A stretch of DNA of 49,679 nt, from positions 1 through 49,679 of the forward strand of contig NZ_RHOU01000015.1 in assembly GCF_003946645.1 (NCBI RefSeq), given 5' to 3'. The notes below the pieces were generated by a model, which was given only the letters and a program-made list of their open reading frames with translations, had not been told where the DNA came from and searched no databases. Positions 17,500 to 26,460 of this stretch are shown here, in pieces. The stretch is from Lapidilactobacillus wuchangensis. Its GTDB lineage: Bacteria > Bacillota > Bacilli > Lactobacillales > Lactobacillaceae. The translations under genes and the position numbers were made by a program. Position 1 is the first letter of the stretch. Every line of letters begins with the position of its first letter.

Positions 17500-18709
17500 C
17501 TTACAACCTTATAGTAGTCCGAGTTATTTCATCCTCCTACTGCTGGCCTTGTTGCCAATAATTATTGGGTTGTATCATGGCAAGCGACTGAAAGTTTACG
17601 AAACAATTTTCACACTAGTCTTTTTGCTCCTAACCTTTGGTGGTGATAAATGGGAGCAGGGTGTCACGTTAATTGGTTACATTATTTACCAATTACTTCT
17701 CACCATGATTTATGCGCATTATCGTGGTAAAACGGGGCGGGCAAATAAAACCCATGTGTTTGTTATTGCAGTTATTCTGGCAATCATTCCCTTGGCGATT
17801 GTTAAAGCAACACCGGCTTTTGCCCATGGCATCACGGTTGGTTTCTTAGGGATCAGCTATTTAACCTTTAAGACCGTGCAAGTAATCATGGAATTGCGTG
17901 ACGGGACAATTAAAGATCTTGATTGGAAATTGTATCTGCATTTCTTGCTATTCTTCCCAACAATTTCGTCAGGCCCAATTGATCGGTATCGGCGTTTCAA
18001 AGACGATTACGATAACATACCTGATCGCAGTGCCTATATTGAAGATCTGAAGAAAGCCGTTCATTATTTATTCCAAGGTTTTCTTTATAAATATATTTTA
18101 GGCTATATCTTTGGGACAGTTTTACTACCACAGCTTTCCCATTTAGCAATGCAACAACGTGGTGCTTTCGGTGGTTTAGGTCTTTCGTGGCCACTGATTG
18201 GTTATATGTATGATTACAGTTTATATCTGTTCTTTGATTTTGCTGGTTATAGTGTGTTTGCCATTGGGATTAGTTATTTCATGGGCATTCACACACCAAT
18301 CAACTTCAATCGGCCTTTCCAAGCCCATAATATTAAGGACTTCTGGAATCGCTGGCATATGACCTTGTCTTTCTGGTTCCGTGACTTTATCTTTATGCGT
18401 TTCACTTTTTGGATTATGAAGAAGCGCTGGATCAAGAATCGGGTTCGGATTTCACAGCTAGCTTATCTGGTGAATTTCTTGATCATGGGTTTCTGGCATG
18501 GCTTGACTTGGTATTACATCGTTTATGGCTTGTTCCATGCCTTTGCGATTATTATCAACGACATCTGGTTACGCTTTAAGAAGAAGCACCAAGATAAGAT
18601 TCCTAGCAATACATTTACCAAGTATCTCAGCATTTTCATTACATTCAATGTTGTCTGCTTTAGTTTCTTGATTTTCTCAGGTTTCTTGGATAAACTCTGG
18701 TTCCATTAG
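17486..18709 (+). CDS. dltB: Membrane-bound O-acyltransferase DltB
   Basis: A 407-residue polytopic MBOAT protein that moves D-alanine from DltC across the membrane with DltX and DltD. FNRPFQAHNIKDFWNRWHMTLSFWFRDF and GFWHGLTWYY carry the MBOAT signature; the conserved histidine is residue 338 counted from this ATG. The ATG sits only 3 bases after AGGAGG. A GTG at 17492 has a better 9-base spacing and would put that histidine at 336. It overlaps dltA by 14 bases. Confidence 0.93.
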   Translation: MLVINLQPYSSPSYFILLLLALLPIIIGLYHGKRLKVYETIFTLVFLLLTFGGDKWEQGVTLIGYIIYQLLLTMIYAHYRGKTGRANKTHVFVIAVILAIIPLAIVKATPAFAHGITVGFLGISYLTFKTVQVIMELRDGTIKDLDWKLYLHFLLFFPTISSGPIDRYRRFKDDYDNIPDRSAYIEDLKKAVHYLFQGFLYKYILGYIFGTVLLPQLSHLAMQQRGAFGGLGLSWPLIGYMYDYSLYLFFDFAGYSVFAIGISYFMGIHTPINFNRPFQAHNIKDFWNRWHMTLSFWFRDFIFMRFTFWIMKKRWIKNRVRISQLAYLVNFLIMGFWHGLTWYYIVYGLFHAFAIIINDIWLRFKKKHQDKIPSNTFTKYLSIFITFNVVCFSFLIFSGFLDKLWFH

Positions 18710-18735
18710 GAGTTGGGTTTGGATTTAGGTAGTTG

Positions 18736-19101
18736 AAACGTGTTCGGAGTTGCAGTCAGCTAGGCCTAACTTAATTATTTGCTCGATCGGTTGCACCGCT
18801 CAATCAAATAATTGAAGTTACGCTACGCTGCCTCCCGCAACCCCTCACACTCTCAATAAAAGTGTTCGGGCTGGTAAATGGCTAGGTACAATTTAAATAT
18901 TCACACGATCTGGTTGCACCAGCTCATGCAAATATTTGAAATTGTACTACGCCAAAAAGACACCAGCCCTCACACTCTGTTAAAACGTGTTCGGGTCGAC
19001 AAATGGCTAGGCCTAATTTAAATAATTGCTCGATCGGTTGCACCGCTCAATCAATTATTTGAAATTAGGCTACGCCAAAAGTACGTCGCCCCTCACACTC
19101 T
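18736..19101 (+). repeat. Family 2 structured repeat: three tandem units between dltB and dltC
   Basis: Units at 18736-18853, 18859-18978 and 18983-19101. The outer stem covaries: GGAGTTGC with GCAACCCC in unit 1, GGGCTGGT with ACCAGCCC in unit 2. The middle stem is CCTAATTT/AAATTAGG in unit 3 and TACAATTT/AAATTGTA in unit 2. The apical hairpin is CGG-UUGCA-CCG or CUGG-UUGCA-CCAG. Unit 1 is nearly identical to the last unit before the ABC permease. The array fills the whole dltB-dltC gap, which in most dlt operons is a few bases. Confidence 0.85.
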
Positions 19102-19126
19102 CATAAATAGAAGGGTAGGATTTAAG

Positions 19127-19360
19127 ATGTCTGATGAACAAAAAGTACTTTCAATTTTAAAAGATTTAACTGGTGAAGATTTGAGTGACAAGATGGATGA
19201 GAACATTTTTGCCAATGGCTTACTTGATTCCATGGCAACGGTTCAATTATTACTTGATTTGCAAGATCAATTAGATATTGATGTGCCAGTTTCTGAATTT
19301 GATCGGAATGAATGGGATACACCAAATAAAATCGTCACGAAAGTAGCGAGTTACAAATGA
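19127..19360 (+). CDS. dltC: D-alanyl carrier protein DltC
   Basis: A 77-residue acyl-carrier-type protein. The phosphopantetheine attachment serine is Ser35 in [10 protein letters not shown]. The sequence is acidic, as expected. AGAAGGGTAGG lies before ATG. It is parted from dltB by the family 2 array but overlaps dltD by 4 bases (ATGA), so the operon order is kept. Confidence 0.95.
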   Translation: MSDEQKVLSILKDLTGEDLSDKMDENIFANGLLDSMATVQLLLDLQDQLDIDVPVSEFDRNEWDTPNKIVTKVASYK

Positions 19361-20607
19361 CAAATGGCAAGAAGCTCTGGCAGATTTTTGGACCAGTCCT
19401 CATTGCCATTGTCGCAGCGCTAGTGATTTTCTTAATCCCTTGGCAAGGACTGACGCCGAATAAACATGCTGTCAAAAAAGCAGCGGTTTCGATGTCAACC
19501 AATGTTTACCGCGGTGAACAAATCAAAGATATCGCCCTCAAAGAAAATTACGTGCCTTTTATTGGTTCGTCAGAACTTTCACGGATGGATCCTTTGCATC
19601 CTTCAGTGCTGGCCGAGAAATATCAGCGCGACTACCAAACTTTGTTGTTAGGTGGTCCTGGTAGTCAGTCGTTAAATCATTTCTTCACTTTGCAAGAAAT
19701 GAAGCCGGCGATTCGTAATAAAAAAGTGGTCTTCATTATTTCGCCACAATGGTTTACCAAAGGTGGGCAACGGCCTGATGCATTCGGTTACTATTACTCA
19801 CCATTGCAAGCGATTGATTGGGTCTTAAATGCGAAAGATAGTGTAGCTACTCGTTATGCGGCGCGACGCTTGTTAGCGATGCCTTCTGGCCAAGCTAGTC
19901 CAATGATTACGTCGGCAATTGAGAAAATTGCGGCTGGTCAGAAGATTAGTGGCCTTGATCGGATCTGGCTAAGTGGTCGGCAACGAATTCTTCGGAATGA
20001 AGATGCGTTCTTCTCAAGCATTCGTTTGGACAATAATTTGCAAAAAATTGTCAAAGCCGGTAAGCAATTACCAGCGACTGACAATGATCGCGAATTAATG
20101 CAGCTGGCAACCAAATTAGGTCAAGAAAATACGACGAACAACCAATTTGGCATTAAAAATAGTTTCTATAATCAGCGTTTACGTGGTAAAGCAGTTAAGA
20201 ACTTGGCTAATAGTCAAAGTCACATTGATTATCGGCGCTCACCAGAATATGGTGATTTCCAATTAGTTCTGCAACAGTTTGCGGCTGAGAACGTTGATGT
20301 CCAATTTGTCTTACCACCAATCAACCAGAAGTGGACCAATTACACTGGTTTATCAATGCCAATGTGGCGTGAAACCACCGCTAAAATTAAGAAACAATTA
20401 ACGAGCCAAGGCTTCAATCACATTATTGATTTGTCGGCTGATGGTAATCAAGATTACTACATGGAAGATACAATTCATTTAGGTTGGCGTGGTTGGTTGC
20501 GGATGGATGAATCAGTTAAGCCATTCTTAACTGAGAAGCAGCAGAAGCCAACTTATCACATTAACAATTATTATTTTACAAAGACTTGGGAACGGTCCTT
20601 GAACTAG
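19357..20607 (+). CDS. dltD: D-alanyl transfer protein DltD
   Basis: A 416-residue protein with an N-terminal membrane anchor (about 7-27) and an outward SGNH-like hydrolase domain. The nucleophile block is FIGSSELSR (residues 68-76) and the Asp/His block is [10 protein letters not shown] near 375-384. By known function it moves D-alanine onto lipoteichoic acid outside the membrane. Last gene of the operon; a terminator follows. Confidence 0.93.
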   Translation: MTNGKKLWQIFGPVLIAIVAALVIFLIPWQGLTPNKHAVKKAAVSMSTNVYRGEQIKDIALKENYVPFIGSSELSRMDPLHPSVLAEKYQRDYQTLLLGGPGSQSLNHFFTLQEMKPAIRNKKVVFIISPQWFTKGGQRPDAFGYYYSPLQAIDWVLNAKDSVATRYAARRLLAMPSGQASPMITSAIEKIAAGQKISGLDRIWLSGRQRILRNEDAFFSSIRLDNNLQKIVKAGKQLPATDNDRELMQLATKLGQENTTNNQFGIKNSFYNQRLRGKAVKNLANSQSHIDYRRSPEYGDFQLVLQQFAAENVDVQFVLPPINQKWTNYTGLSMPMWRETTAKIKKQLTSQGFNHIIDLSADGNQDYYMEDTIHLGWRGWLRMDESVKPFLTEKQQKPTYHINNYYFTKTWERSLN

Positions 20608-20645
20608 CCAAGTCAGACACACCCAGAATAAATAAGTCAAAAAAA

Positions 20646-20688
20646 CAACGGCATAAAATCTGAATCTAGGTTTTATGCCGTTTGTTTC
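20646..20688 (+). terminator. Terminator of the dlt operon
   Basis: AACGGCATAAAA pairs with TTTTATGCCGTT, then TTTGTTT, about 40 bases after dltD. The upstream A-run would allow some function on the other strand. Confidence 0.8.
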
Positions 20689-20764
20689 GAAGTGAAGGTT
20701 TATAATTGTCACGCTGGAATAGTTTAATCACTGTAATCCCCCCGTTTAGTAGTTTGAGGTAATC

Positions 20765-21946
20765 ATGATGAAACGAAGAAAGCAACAATTTAAATGGGTC
20801 ACAGTTGTGTTAACCGTATTAGTAGTGGCCTTAATTGGTACCGTCATTATGCGTCGGAATAAATTTAGTCGGGCGAGTGATGTTCAACCGGCTAAAAGTC
20901 AGCGCGTTGCTTCAACAACTAAGCTGACGCATAAGGCAACGAAGCAATCGAGTATGGAAATCAACCTCATAGGGACCACCAATCAACAACTCCAGAATCA
21001 ACTAGTGACCCGCCTGCAGAATATTGGTTTTATTGGCACGGGAATCATTGCTCAAAACGGTCAGATCGTCGCTACTTGGACCAGTGGTGATGCTAATGCC
21101 CAGACCAAGCAAAGCAACACGCTTGATACGATTTATAATATTAATTCAATGCAAAAGAGTATTACGGCGGTCCTGGTGATGCAGCAAATCGAACAGGGAC
21201 GTTTGAGCTTAACCGATTCATTGGCAGAATTTTATCCAGATGTGACCAACAGTCGCAATATTACGATTCAGCAGTTATTGGCGATGACTTCTGGCTTAAC
21301 AGATGCGGGTTTAGCCGCTGGGACCTATGTTAATGATCAGACCACGATCACAAATGATATTGCGCAGCTTCAATATCAGGCTAATTGGTATAACAAATGG
21401 AATTATCAGCCAATCAATTATGTGTTACTTGCAGGTATTTTAGAAAAAGTAACTGGTCAAACTTATCGCGAAATATTTACACGAAATATTGCAGAAAAGC
21501 TCAATTTAACTCATACTGTATTTGGCTATGATTTATTAGGTGCTACCAATGTGCCCTTGGGCTATAGTGGCCCTTTAACAGCACCATACGCACAAGCAGT
21601 GCCACTTGATGTTAATCAGCAACATTCAGAATTGGGCACGGGTCAACTTTATATGTCGGCGCCAGATTTCTATTTGTTCATGCGCAGTGCGCTGAATGGG
21701 ACGCTGATTTCAACTACCAGTGCGGCGCAGTTATTTAGTGGTAGTTATGGCGGCGGGATGTATAATGCCACCAATGGCATCAAGTTAGCTAATGGTGCTG
21801 GGGTGAATTTTGGCTCGACAGTGCATGTTAACAGTAACGGCCAAGCGGCAATTGTGCTGTTATCTAATTTTATTAATAATTATAATCAAATGAAGAGTGT
21901 CGCTAGTGAACTGGATACAATGGTCTTGCTCAATGGTGGAAATTAA
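20765..21946 (+). CDS. Serine beta-lactamase-like/penicillin-recognising protein, paralogue 1
   Basis: A 393-residue protein anchored by one N-terminal helix (about 10-30), with the enzyme domain outside. The Ser-x-x-Lys nucleophile motif is SMQK (Ser128, Lys131) in YNINSMQKSITA. LLAMTSGL is the usual context of class C-like enzymes. The second motif, normally Tyr-x-Asn, reads YQPIN (Tyr214), so the Asn position is Pro. The last part has NGAGVNFGSTVHVN where a Lys/His-Thr/Ser-Gly motif would be. Family roles include wall D,D-peptidases and esterases acting on D-alanyl groups; the substrate here is not known. GAGGT precedes ATG. Directly followed by its paralogue. Confidence 0.8.
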   Translation: MMKRRKQQFKWVTVVLTVLVVALIGTVIMRRNKFSRASDVQPAKSQRVASTTKLTHKATKQSSMEINLIGTTNQQLQNQLVTRLQNIGFIGTGIIAQNGQIVATWTSGDANAQTKQSNTLDTIYNINSMQKSITAVLVMQQIEQGRLSLTDSLAEFYPDVTNSRNITIQQLLAMTSGLTDAGLAAGTYVNDQTTITNDIAQLQYQANWYNKWNYQPINYVLLAGILEKVTGQTYREIFTRNIAEKLNLTHTVFGYDLLGATNVPLGYSGPLTAPYAQAVPLDVNQQHSELGTGQLYMSAPDFYLFMRSALNGTLISTTSAAQLFSGSYGGGMYNATNGIKLANGAGVNFGSTVHVNSNGQAAIVLLSNFINNYNQMKSVASELDTMVLLNGGN

Positions 21947-21960
21947 GGGTGGTTTCGTAG

Positions 21961-23193
21961 ATGAAGTGGCGTGAAAAGCAAACTAGGAAGACGTTAATTG
22001 GCATCGTGATTTTTCTGACCTTGTTTTTATTGGCGGTTAGTTGGACGACAGGTCGTCAATACGCAATCAAAAAGGCTAATGAAAGCCAATTGACCGTCTC
22101 TCAGGCACGTCAATCTTCTCAAGCGGCAGCAAATTCAAGTAGCGCACCAAAAATCGACACTAAGGCCAATCGCCATCAATTAAGTCCCGATATTATGGGA
22201 ACGATCAATCCGGAACTGCAAACCAAATTGGCAACCAGTTTACGCAATATTAATTTCATTGGTACCGGCGTGATTGCCAAGCACGGTCAAATCGTTGCCG
22301 TCTGGTCCAATGGCTATGCCGATGCCAATACTGGCCGTAAGAATGGCTTGGATACGACCTACAATATTAATTCCATGCAAAAATCGATCACCGGTACTTT
22401 GGTCATGCAGCAAGTGGTCGCCGGGAAAATTAAATTATCTGATCCACTTTCGAAATATTATCCGGAAGCGGCCTATAGTCGGTCAATTACGATTCGACAA
22501 ATGCTCAACATGACTTCAGGTTTGACGATGACTTCCATGGGTGAAGGGCCCTATGTCAGTGATGAAGTCACGATTGCTAATGACATTGAACGGCTACAAT
22601 TTAACAATAATTCCTACAATAAATGGAACTACCAAGCTGTTAATTATGTGCTGCTAGTTGGTATTTTAGAGAAGGTCACCAAGAAAAGTTATCATGATTT
22701 AGTTATGAAAAATATCGTCAAGCGGCTTAAATTGGAACAAACAGCTTTTAGTTATGAGTTAACTGATTATGATTTAGGCGCCACTTCATATAACGGCAAA
22801 GTAGGGATGCCTTATCAGAAAAGTTTAATTTTGAATCCGGACACGCAGCATTATGAACTGGGAACTGGCCAAATGTTTATGAGTGTTGGCGATTTTTATC
22901 TAACGGTTCGTAGTATGCTAGATGGCACCTTGATCAGTAAGGCCGACGCGAATGTTCTTTTTTCAGGCAATTACGGTGGTGGTTTCTACAATCATCCGCA
23001 ATCTAAAATTTCCAATGGCGCCGGTGTTTATTTCGGCTCGACGATTCATGTCAGTAAAGATGGCCAATCCGCCATTTTACTGATGAGTAATTATGCGGGT
23101 GACTATAATCAGTTGAAGCTGACTGCGAATCAATTGGAGAAAGCCGTGTTCCTGCCTGAGACCAACCAGGAACTGAATAAGTATCATGATTAG
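21961..23193 (+). CDS. Serine beta-lactamase-like/penicillin-recognising protein, paralogue 2
   Basis: A 410-residue paralogue of the preceding gene, 14 bases after it, evidently a tandem duplicate. It shares the membrane anchor (about 10-30), the nucleophile SMQK (Ser138, Lys141), LNMTSGL, the altered second motif (YQAVNY) and the C-terminal GAGVYFGSTIHVSKDGQSA. The linker after the helix differs from copy 1 and is Ser/Ala-rich. GGGTGG precedes ATG. Co-transcription with copy 1 is likely. Confidence 0.8.
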   Translation: MKWREKQTRKTLIGIVIFLTLFLLAVSWTTGRQYAIKKANESQLTVSQARQSSQAAANSSSAPKIDTKANRHQLSPDIMGTINPELQTKLATSLRNINFIGTGVIAKHGQIVAVWSNGYADANTGRKNGLDTTYNINSMQKSITGTLVMQQVVAGKIKLSDPLSKYYPEAAYSRSITIRQMLNMTSGLTMTSMGEGPYVSDEVTIANDIERLQFNNNSYNKWNYQAVNYVLLVGILEKVTKKSYHDLVMKNIVKRLKLEQTAFSYELTDYDLGATSYNGKVGMPYQKSLILNPDTQHYELGTGQMFMSVGDFYLTVRSMLDGTLISKADANVLFSGNYGGGFYNHPQSKISNGAGVYFGSTIHVSKDGQSAILLMSNYAGDYNQLKLTANQLEKAVFLPETNQELNKYHD

Positions 23194-23211
23194 GTGCCAA
23201 GTATTCTCTAA

Positions 23212-23398
23212 TTCGGAACGCTGTGGTCGCCGATTTGAATTCAAACAGGTTTTGAACAGAATAGATGACAATCGCCCGACAACTACCTGATGAAACTAAT
23301 GGAACTGATCGGCCACTACTTGGTTGAACCAGATTCTGGTGATACGAAAAACGGTGTGACAAACTCTATTGAGATAGAGTCGTCACACCGTTTTTTTG
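23212..23398. repeat. Family 1 repeat remnant, copy 6, with intact bidirectional terminator hairpin
   Basis: Only traces of an arm remain (GGAACGCTGTGG at 23217-23228, then GATTTGAATTCAAA). The centre is well kept: the CCACTA...CTGGTG hairpin (23313-23342) and the hairpin AACGGTGTGAC...GTCACACCGTT (23350-23397) with T-runs on both strands. It separates two convergent genes and likely serves as their shared terminator. Confidence 0.7.
23350..23397. terminator. Bidirectional terminator between convergent genes
   Basis: A 13-base-pair stem with A5 before it and T7 after it, so a U-run follows the hairpin on either strand. It stops 14 bases short of the stop codon of the minus-strand HdeD-like gene. 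Confidence 0.75.
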
Positions 23399-23410
23399 AC
23401 TAGCAACGCA

Positions 23411-23938
23411 TTAATTGAAAATTCGGGTACCAAAGATTTCGATCAAGCCCATAACGACTAACAACCAGCCGAAGACCCGGAACAAAATGATCACGCTGGA
23501 GAAGGGGTTGACGATCATGACAATTGCTGCAATCAGAATCAAGATGCCATAAATGTAACTTGGCAAAGTGCTGACATTAACATATTTGCGATGACCATGA
23601 ACTTGAATCAAGAAGTTGATGCCGTGAACTAAGAGAATAATCCCTAATACGAAAGGAATCATATTGAGCAGTGCCCGAGCAAAAATCCAAACGAAAATTG
23701 CGGCAACTGCTTCAATGATTCCGACGATCATACCACCGTTCATTGACTCGCCGCTGTTTTTCTCGCGAATGCCACTGACAAAGTTAATGATCCCCATTAC
23801 CAGTAAGAATCCAGCTGATAATTTGATGACCAAGTTGATCATCAGGTTTGGTTTAATGGCAACTAATAGGCCGAAAAGAATAAAAACTAAGCCACGCAGC
23901 CACATATTACGTTTAATATTTTTCACTAAATTATCCAT
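23411..23938 (-). CDS. HdeD/DUF308 family membrane protein
   Basis: A 175-residue protein with about six hydrophobic segments, including GLVFILFGLLVAIKP, LVIKLSAGFLLVMGIINFVSG and SVIILFRVFGWLLVVMGLIEIFG. It matches the HdeD (DUF308) family of acid-resistance-linked membrane proteins whose mechanism is unknown. I start it at ATG 23938, nine bases after GGAGG; a TTG two codons earlier is too close to that site. Confidence 0.82.
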   Translation of the reverse strand: MDNLVKNIKRNMWLRGLVFILFGLLVAIKPNLMINLVIKLSAGFLLVMGIINFVSGIREKNSGESMNGGMIVGIIEAVAAIFVWIFARALLNMIPFVLGIILLVHGINFLIQVHGHRKYVNVSTLPSYIYGILILIAAIVMIVNPFSSVIILFRVFGWLLVVMGLIEIFGTRIFN

Positions 23939-24033
23939 TTGCAAGCCTCCATGTTTACTACATATTATCTAAAGAAAAGGCGCTTTCTTCAATTGACCTC
24001 AAGGCTGATTTTTCTCGTCCAAAAGAAGGAGAA

Positions 24034-24381
24034 CTAATCGCGTGAAGTCCGTTGGGCAACTTGGTCCAAAGTTTCTGTGTACCAATTATGCCAGGCCGCA
24101 GGTGTTTTCATTGTTGCAACGTCAGGGTATTTAGCAATGATGTTTTTCAAAAGGTCAGTTAATTCAGGCCGACGATTTTCCAATAATTCTTGTAAAACGT
24201 CATCTTTCTTAGTGTGTGGTGCCAAAGTCAGAAAGTGATTCACTTCCGGAATTTGGTTCTTTTCATCAAAAAGGGTTAATAAATCCATTTCATGACTTTT
24301 GAAAATATCCAAATAAAACGCTAAAAATGCCCGTCCAACCTCATCACTGACGACTTGTTCAGAACCAGTTGTCTCTGCCAT
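24034..24381 (-). CDS. Hypothetical protein (115 aa)
   Basis: A soluble, acidic, probably all-helical protein with no membrane segment or motif I recognise. TTTGGAGG lies 7 bases before ATG at 24381. The minus-strand TATACT at about 24420 could be its -10. It is a single-gene unit between the HdeD-like gene and a family 1 repeat. A longer in-frame reading upstream is repeat sequence and is not part of the gene. Confidence 0.65.
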   Translation of the reverse strand: MAETTGSEQVVSDEVGRAFLAFYLDIFKSHEMDLLTLFDEKNQIPEVNHFLTLAPHTKKDDVLQELLENRRPELTDLLKNIIAKYPDVATMKTPAAWHNWYTETLDQVAQRTSRD

Positions 24382-24524
24382 GTGTAAACCTCCAAATAAA
24401 ATTATAATCTCACTACTAGTATACCCTGAAAACGCTGATTTGGTAAGCAGAGTGTAAGGGACGACGTACTTTTGGCGTAGGTTTATCTTAACAATGATAC
24501 AACCCAAGGCTGAGATGTAGTAAA

Positions 24525-25016
24525 TGAGTTGAAACAAAACTAGGTTTGACGCCATTGCGGGCTGCTTGTCGTGGAACGCTGCCGACATCGATTTGAGCTT
24601 ATTGCTCCGCAACAATCTCAAATACGAGTCTTATTCTAAACGATAAATCGTTAAGAATAATTTAGCGGCTGACGACAAGGTCCCTCCATTCCGTTTGAAG
24701 TTAATTTAGTTCACTTTATAACTGTTAGTGGTTAAGGCAATTGTAGTGGGATAACTTAACTTATTTAAGCTGGTGCTATATTAGTTGACGACAATCTTGT
24801 TTTCTAACAGTGGTGCTGGATTAATTTATATAATCTAGGCAGGGGTACAGCGATTGGCGTCAGCTGTGAAATTTGACTTGCCGCTTTAGCGGTTAATCAA
24901 AGCCTCGTATTGGAGACAATTTGATTTTTAAATTGGCTTCAATCGACGGCCACGGCGTTCCACGCCCGAAAAATCGCTGGGCCCCTGCCGTCACTCAATT
25001 AGGGAACGACTTAATC
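24525..25016. repeat. Family 1 composite repeat, copy 7 (end B first)
   Basis: End B inverted: CTTGTCGT (24565-24572) with ACGACAAG (24672-24679), a double compensatory change relative to CTTGGCGT/ACGCCAAG. End A forward, 24838-24989: outer stem GGCAGGGG...CCCCTGCC, inner helix GCTGTG/CACGGC, first hairpin TTTGA/TCAAA. The centre hairpins are not recognisable. It fills most of the gap 24382-25119. Confidence 0.8.
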
Positions 25017-25031
25017 AATTCTGCGTCCATT

Positions 25032-25078
25032 ATTGAAATTACACGACGCGGTTTTCCCAGCACCTCGCACACTTTCTG
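25032..25078 (+). repeat. Family 2 remnant (3' half) before the ATP-grasp gene
   Basis: TTATTGAAATTACACGACGC followed by CCAGCACCTCGCACACTTTCT resembles the 3' half of a family 2 unit (TTTGAAATTAGGCTACGC ... CACACTCT). The 5' half is replaced by family 1 copy 7. Confidence 0.5.
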
Positions 25079-25119
25079 AAAAGTTTCACTTTAAGAAGAA
25101 TTTATAGTAAAATGAGTAA

Positions 25120-26427
25120 TTGATACAGTTTTCTAATTCCAAATTTAATGAAATGAAGTGTGAAATATTGACAACGCCAAAATTTACGCCGCTTCTTTTA
25201 GGCAGTGACATTAATGTTTATGGTATGGCACGATCTTTTTATGAGCAATATGGTAAAAAGGTGAAAGCGGTTGCCGGCGTTCAATTTGCGCCGACACGTT
25301 ATAGTAAAATTATTGATATTGATTTACGCCCAGGATTTAATGAAGATCCTGTATTTATTACGGAAATGCGTAAACTTGCCAAAGTTTATCAGGACCATGC
25401 TGAACCAGTTATTCTGGTTTCTTGTAGTGATGGCTATACAGAACTGATTGCTAAGCACAAGGATGAGCTGAGCCAGACTTTTGTGTGCCCTTATGTTGAT
25501 TACGATTTACTTAAGCAGTTAAACAATAAAGAACGTTTCTATGAAATTGCTGAAGAGCATCATTTACCACATCCTAAGACCCAGATTATTACTAAAGATG
25601 ATTACACGGCTGGCAATTTAAACCAACCGTTTACTTATCCAGTCGCTTTAAAGCCAGCCAACAGTGTTGAATGGCTTGATATTCATTTCGAAGGTCGTAA
25701 GAAGGCCTTTACCATTCATTCTGAGACTGAGTTCCGCGACATCGTTGGTAAAATTTACGACAATGGCTATACTTCGCATTTAATTTTGCAGGACTTTATT
25801 CCTGGGGATGATTCCAATATGCGCGTGCTGAACGCTTATGTTGATCAACATCACCATGTCAAAATGATGTGTTTAGGCCATCCTTTATTAGAAGACCCAA
25901 CGCCACAAGCAATCGGTAATTACGTGGCTATCATGCCTGATTACGACCAAACCATGTATGAAACTGTGCAGAAATTCCTTGAAGAAATTAATTACACTGG
26001 CTTTGCTAATTTTGATTTGAAATATGATAGTCGTGATCAGCAATTCAAATTCTTCGAAATCAATTTACGCCAGGGCCGCAGTAGCTTTTACGTGACTTTA
26101 AACGGCTATAATTTAGCCCAATATTATGTGCGTGATTATGTTTTGGATGACTTGGACCAAGAAGCCACGGTTTATGGCAACAAAAACAAAGCCCAACATA
26201 AATTATGGTTAGGCGTAGCGGTCAAGACTTTCAAAAAGTATGCTGTTGATAATGATGCCAAAACAGCCGCACTTGAATTAATTCGCCAAGAACGTTGGGG
26301 CAATACGCTATACTTCCATCAAGATTTGAATTTGAAGCGGCGTCTATTGCTGGCCTACATGGATCATAATTACGTCAAACGCTTCGCCCAATACTACCAA
26401 GTCAACAAGGGCCGCGATTTTAAGTAG
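25120..26427 (+). CDS. ATP-grasp ligase, D-aspartate-ligase-like
   Basis: A cytosolic ATP-grasp enzyme of about 424-435 residues. It opens with PLLLGSDINVYGMARSFYEQYG, then an ATP-grasp domain with YPVALKPANSVEW, LILQDFIPGDDSNMRVLNAY, FANFDLKYD and FKFFEINLRQGRSSFY, where FEINLR supplies the metal ligands. This layout matches the ligase that activates D-Asp for the peptidoglycan crossbridge in enterococci and lactobacilli, though other carboxylate-amine ligases look similar. The start is uncertain: TTG 25120 is the first codon in frame, ATG 25153 the first ATG, and neither has a clear ribosome site. An ATG at 25112 in another frame reads only three codons. Confidence 0.72.
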   Translation: MIQFSNSKFNEMKCEILTTPKFTPLLLGSDINVYGMARSFYEQYGKKVKAVAGVQFAPTRYSKIIDIDLRPGFNEDPVFITEMRKLAKVYQDHAEPVILVSCSDGYTELIAKHKDELSQTFVCPYVDYDLLKQLNNKERFYEIAEEHHLPHPKTQIITKDDYTAGNLNQPFTYPVALKPANSVEWLDIHFEGRKKAFTIHSETEFRDIVGKIYDNGYTSHLILQDFIPGDDSNMRVLNAYVDQHHHVKMMCLGHPLLEDPTPQAIGNYVAIMPDYDQTMYETVQKFLEEINYTGFANFDLKYDSRDQQFKFFEINLRQGRSSFYVTLNGYNLAQYYVRDYVLDDLDQEATVYGNKNKAQHKLWLGVAVKTFKKYAVDNDAKTAALELIRQERWGNTLYFHQDLNLKRRLLLAYMDHNYVKRFAQYYQVNKGRDFK

Positions 26428-26460
26428 CCGGTGCAATTTGAGTGGCGTGGAACGTATCTC

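Noticed and set aside
24034-24621. 195-codon version of the hypothetical protein
   Set aside because: The first 80 codons are family 1 repeat and leader sequence; a clear ribosome site and ATG at 24381 define the shorter gene.
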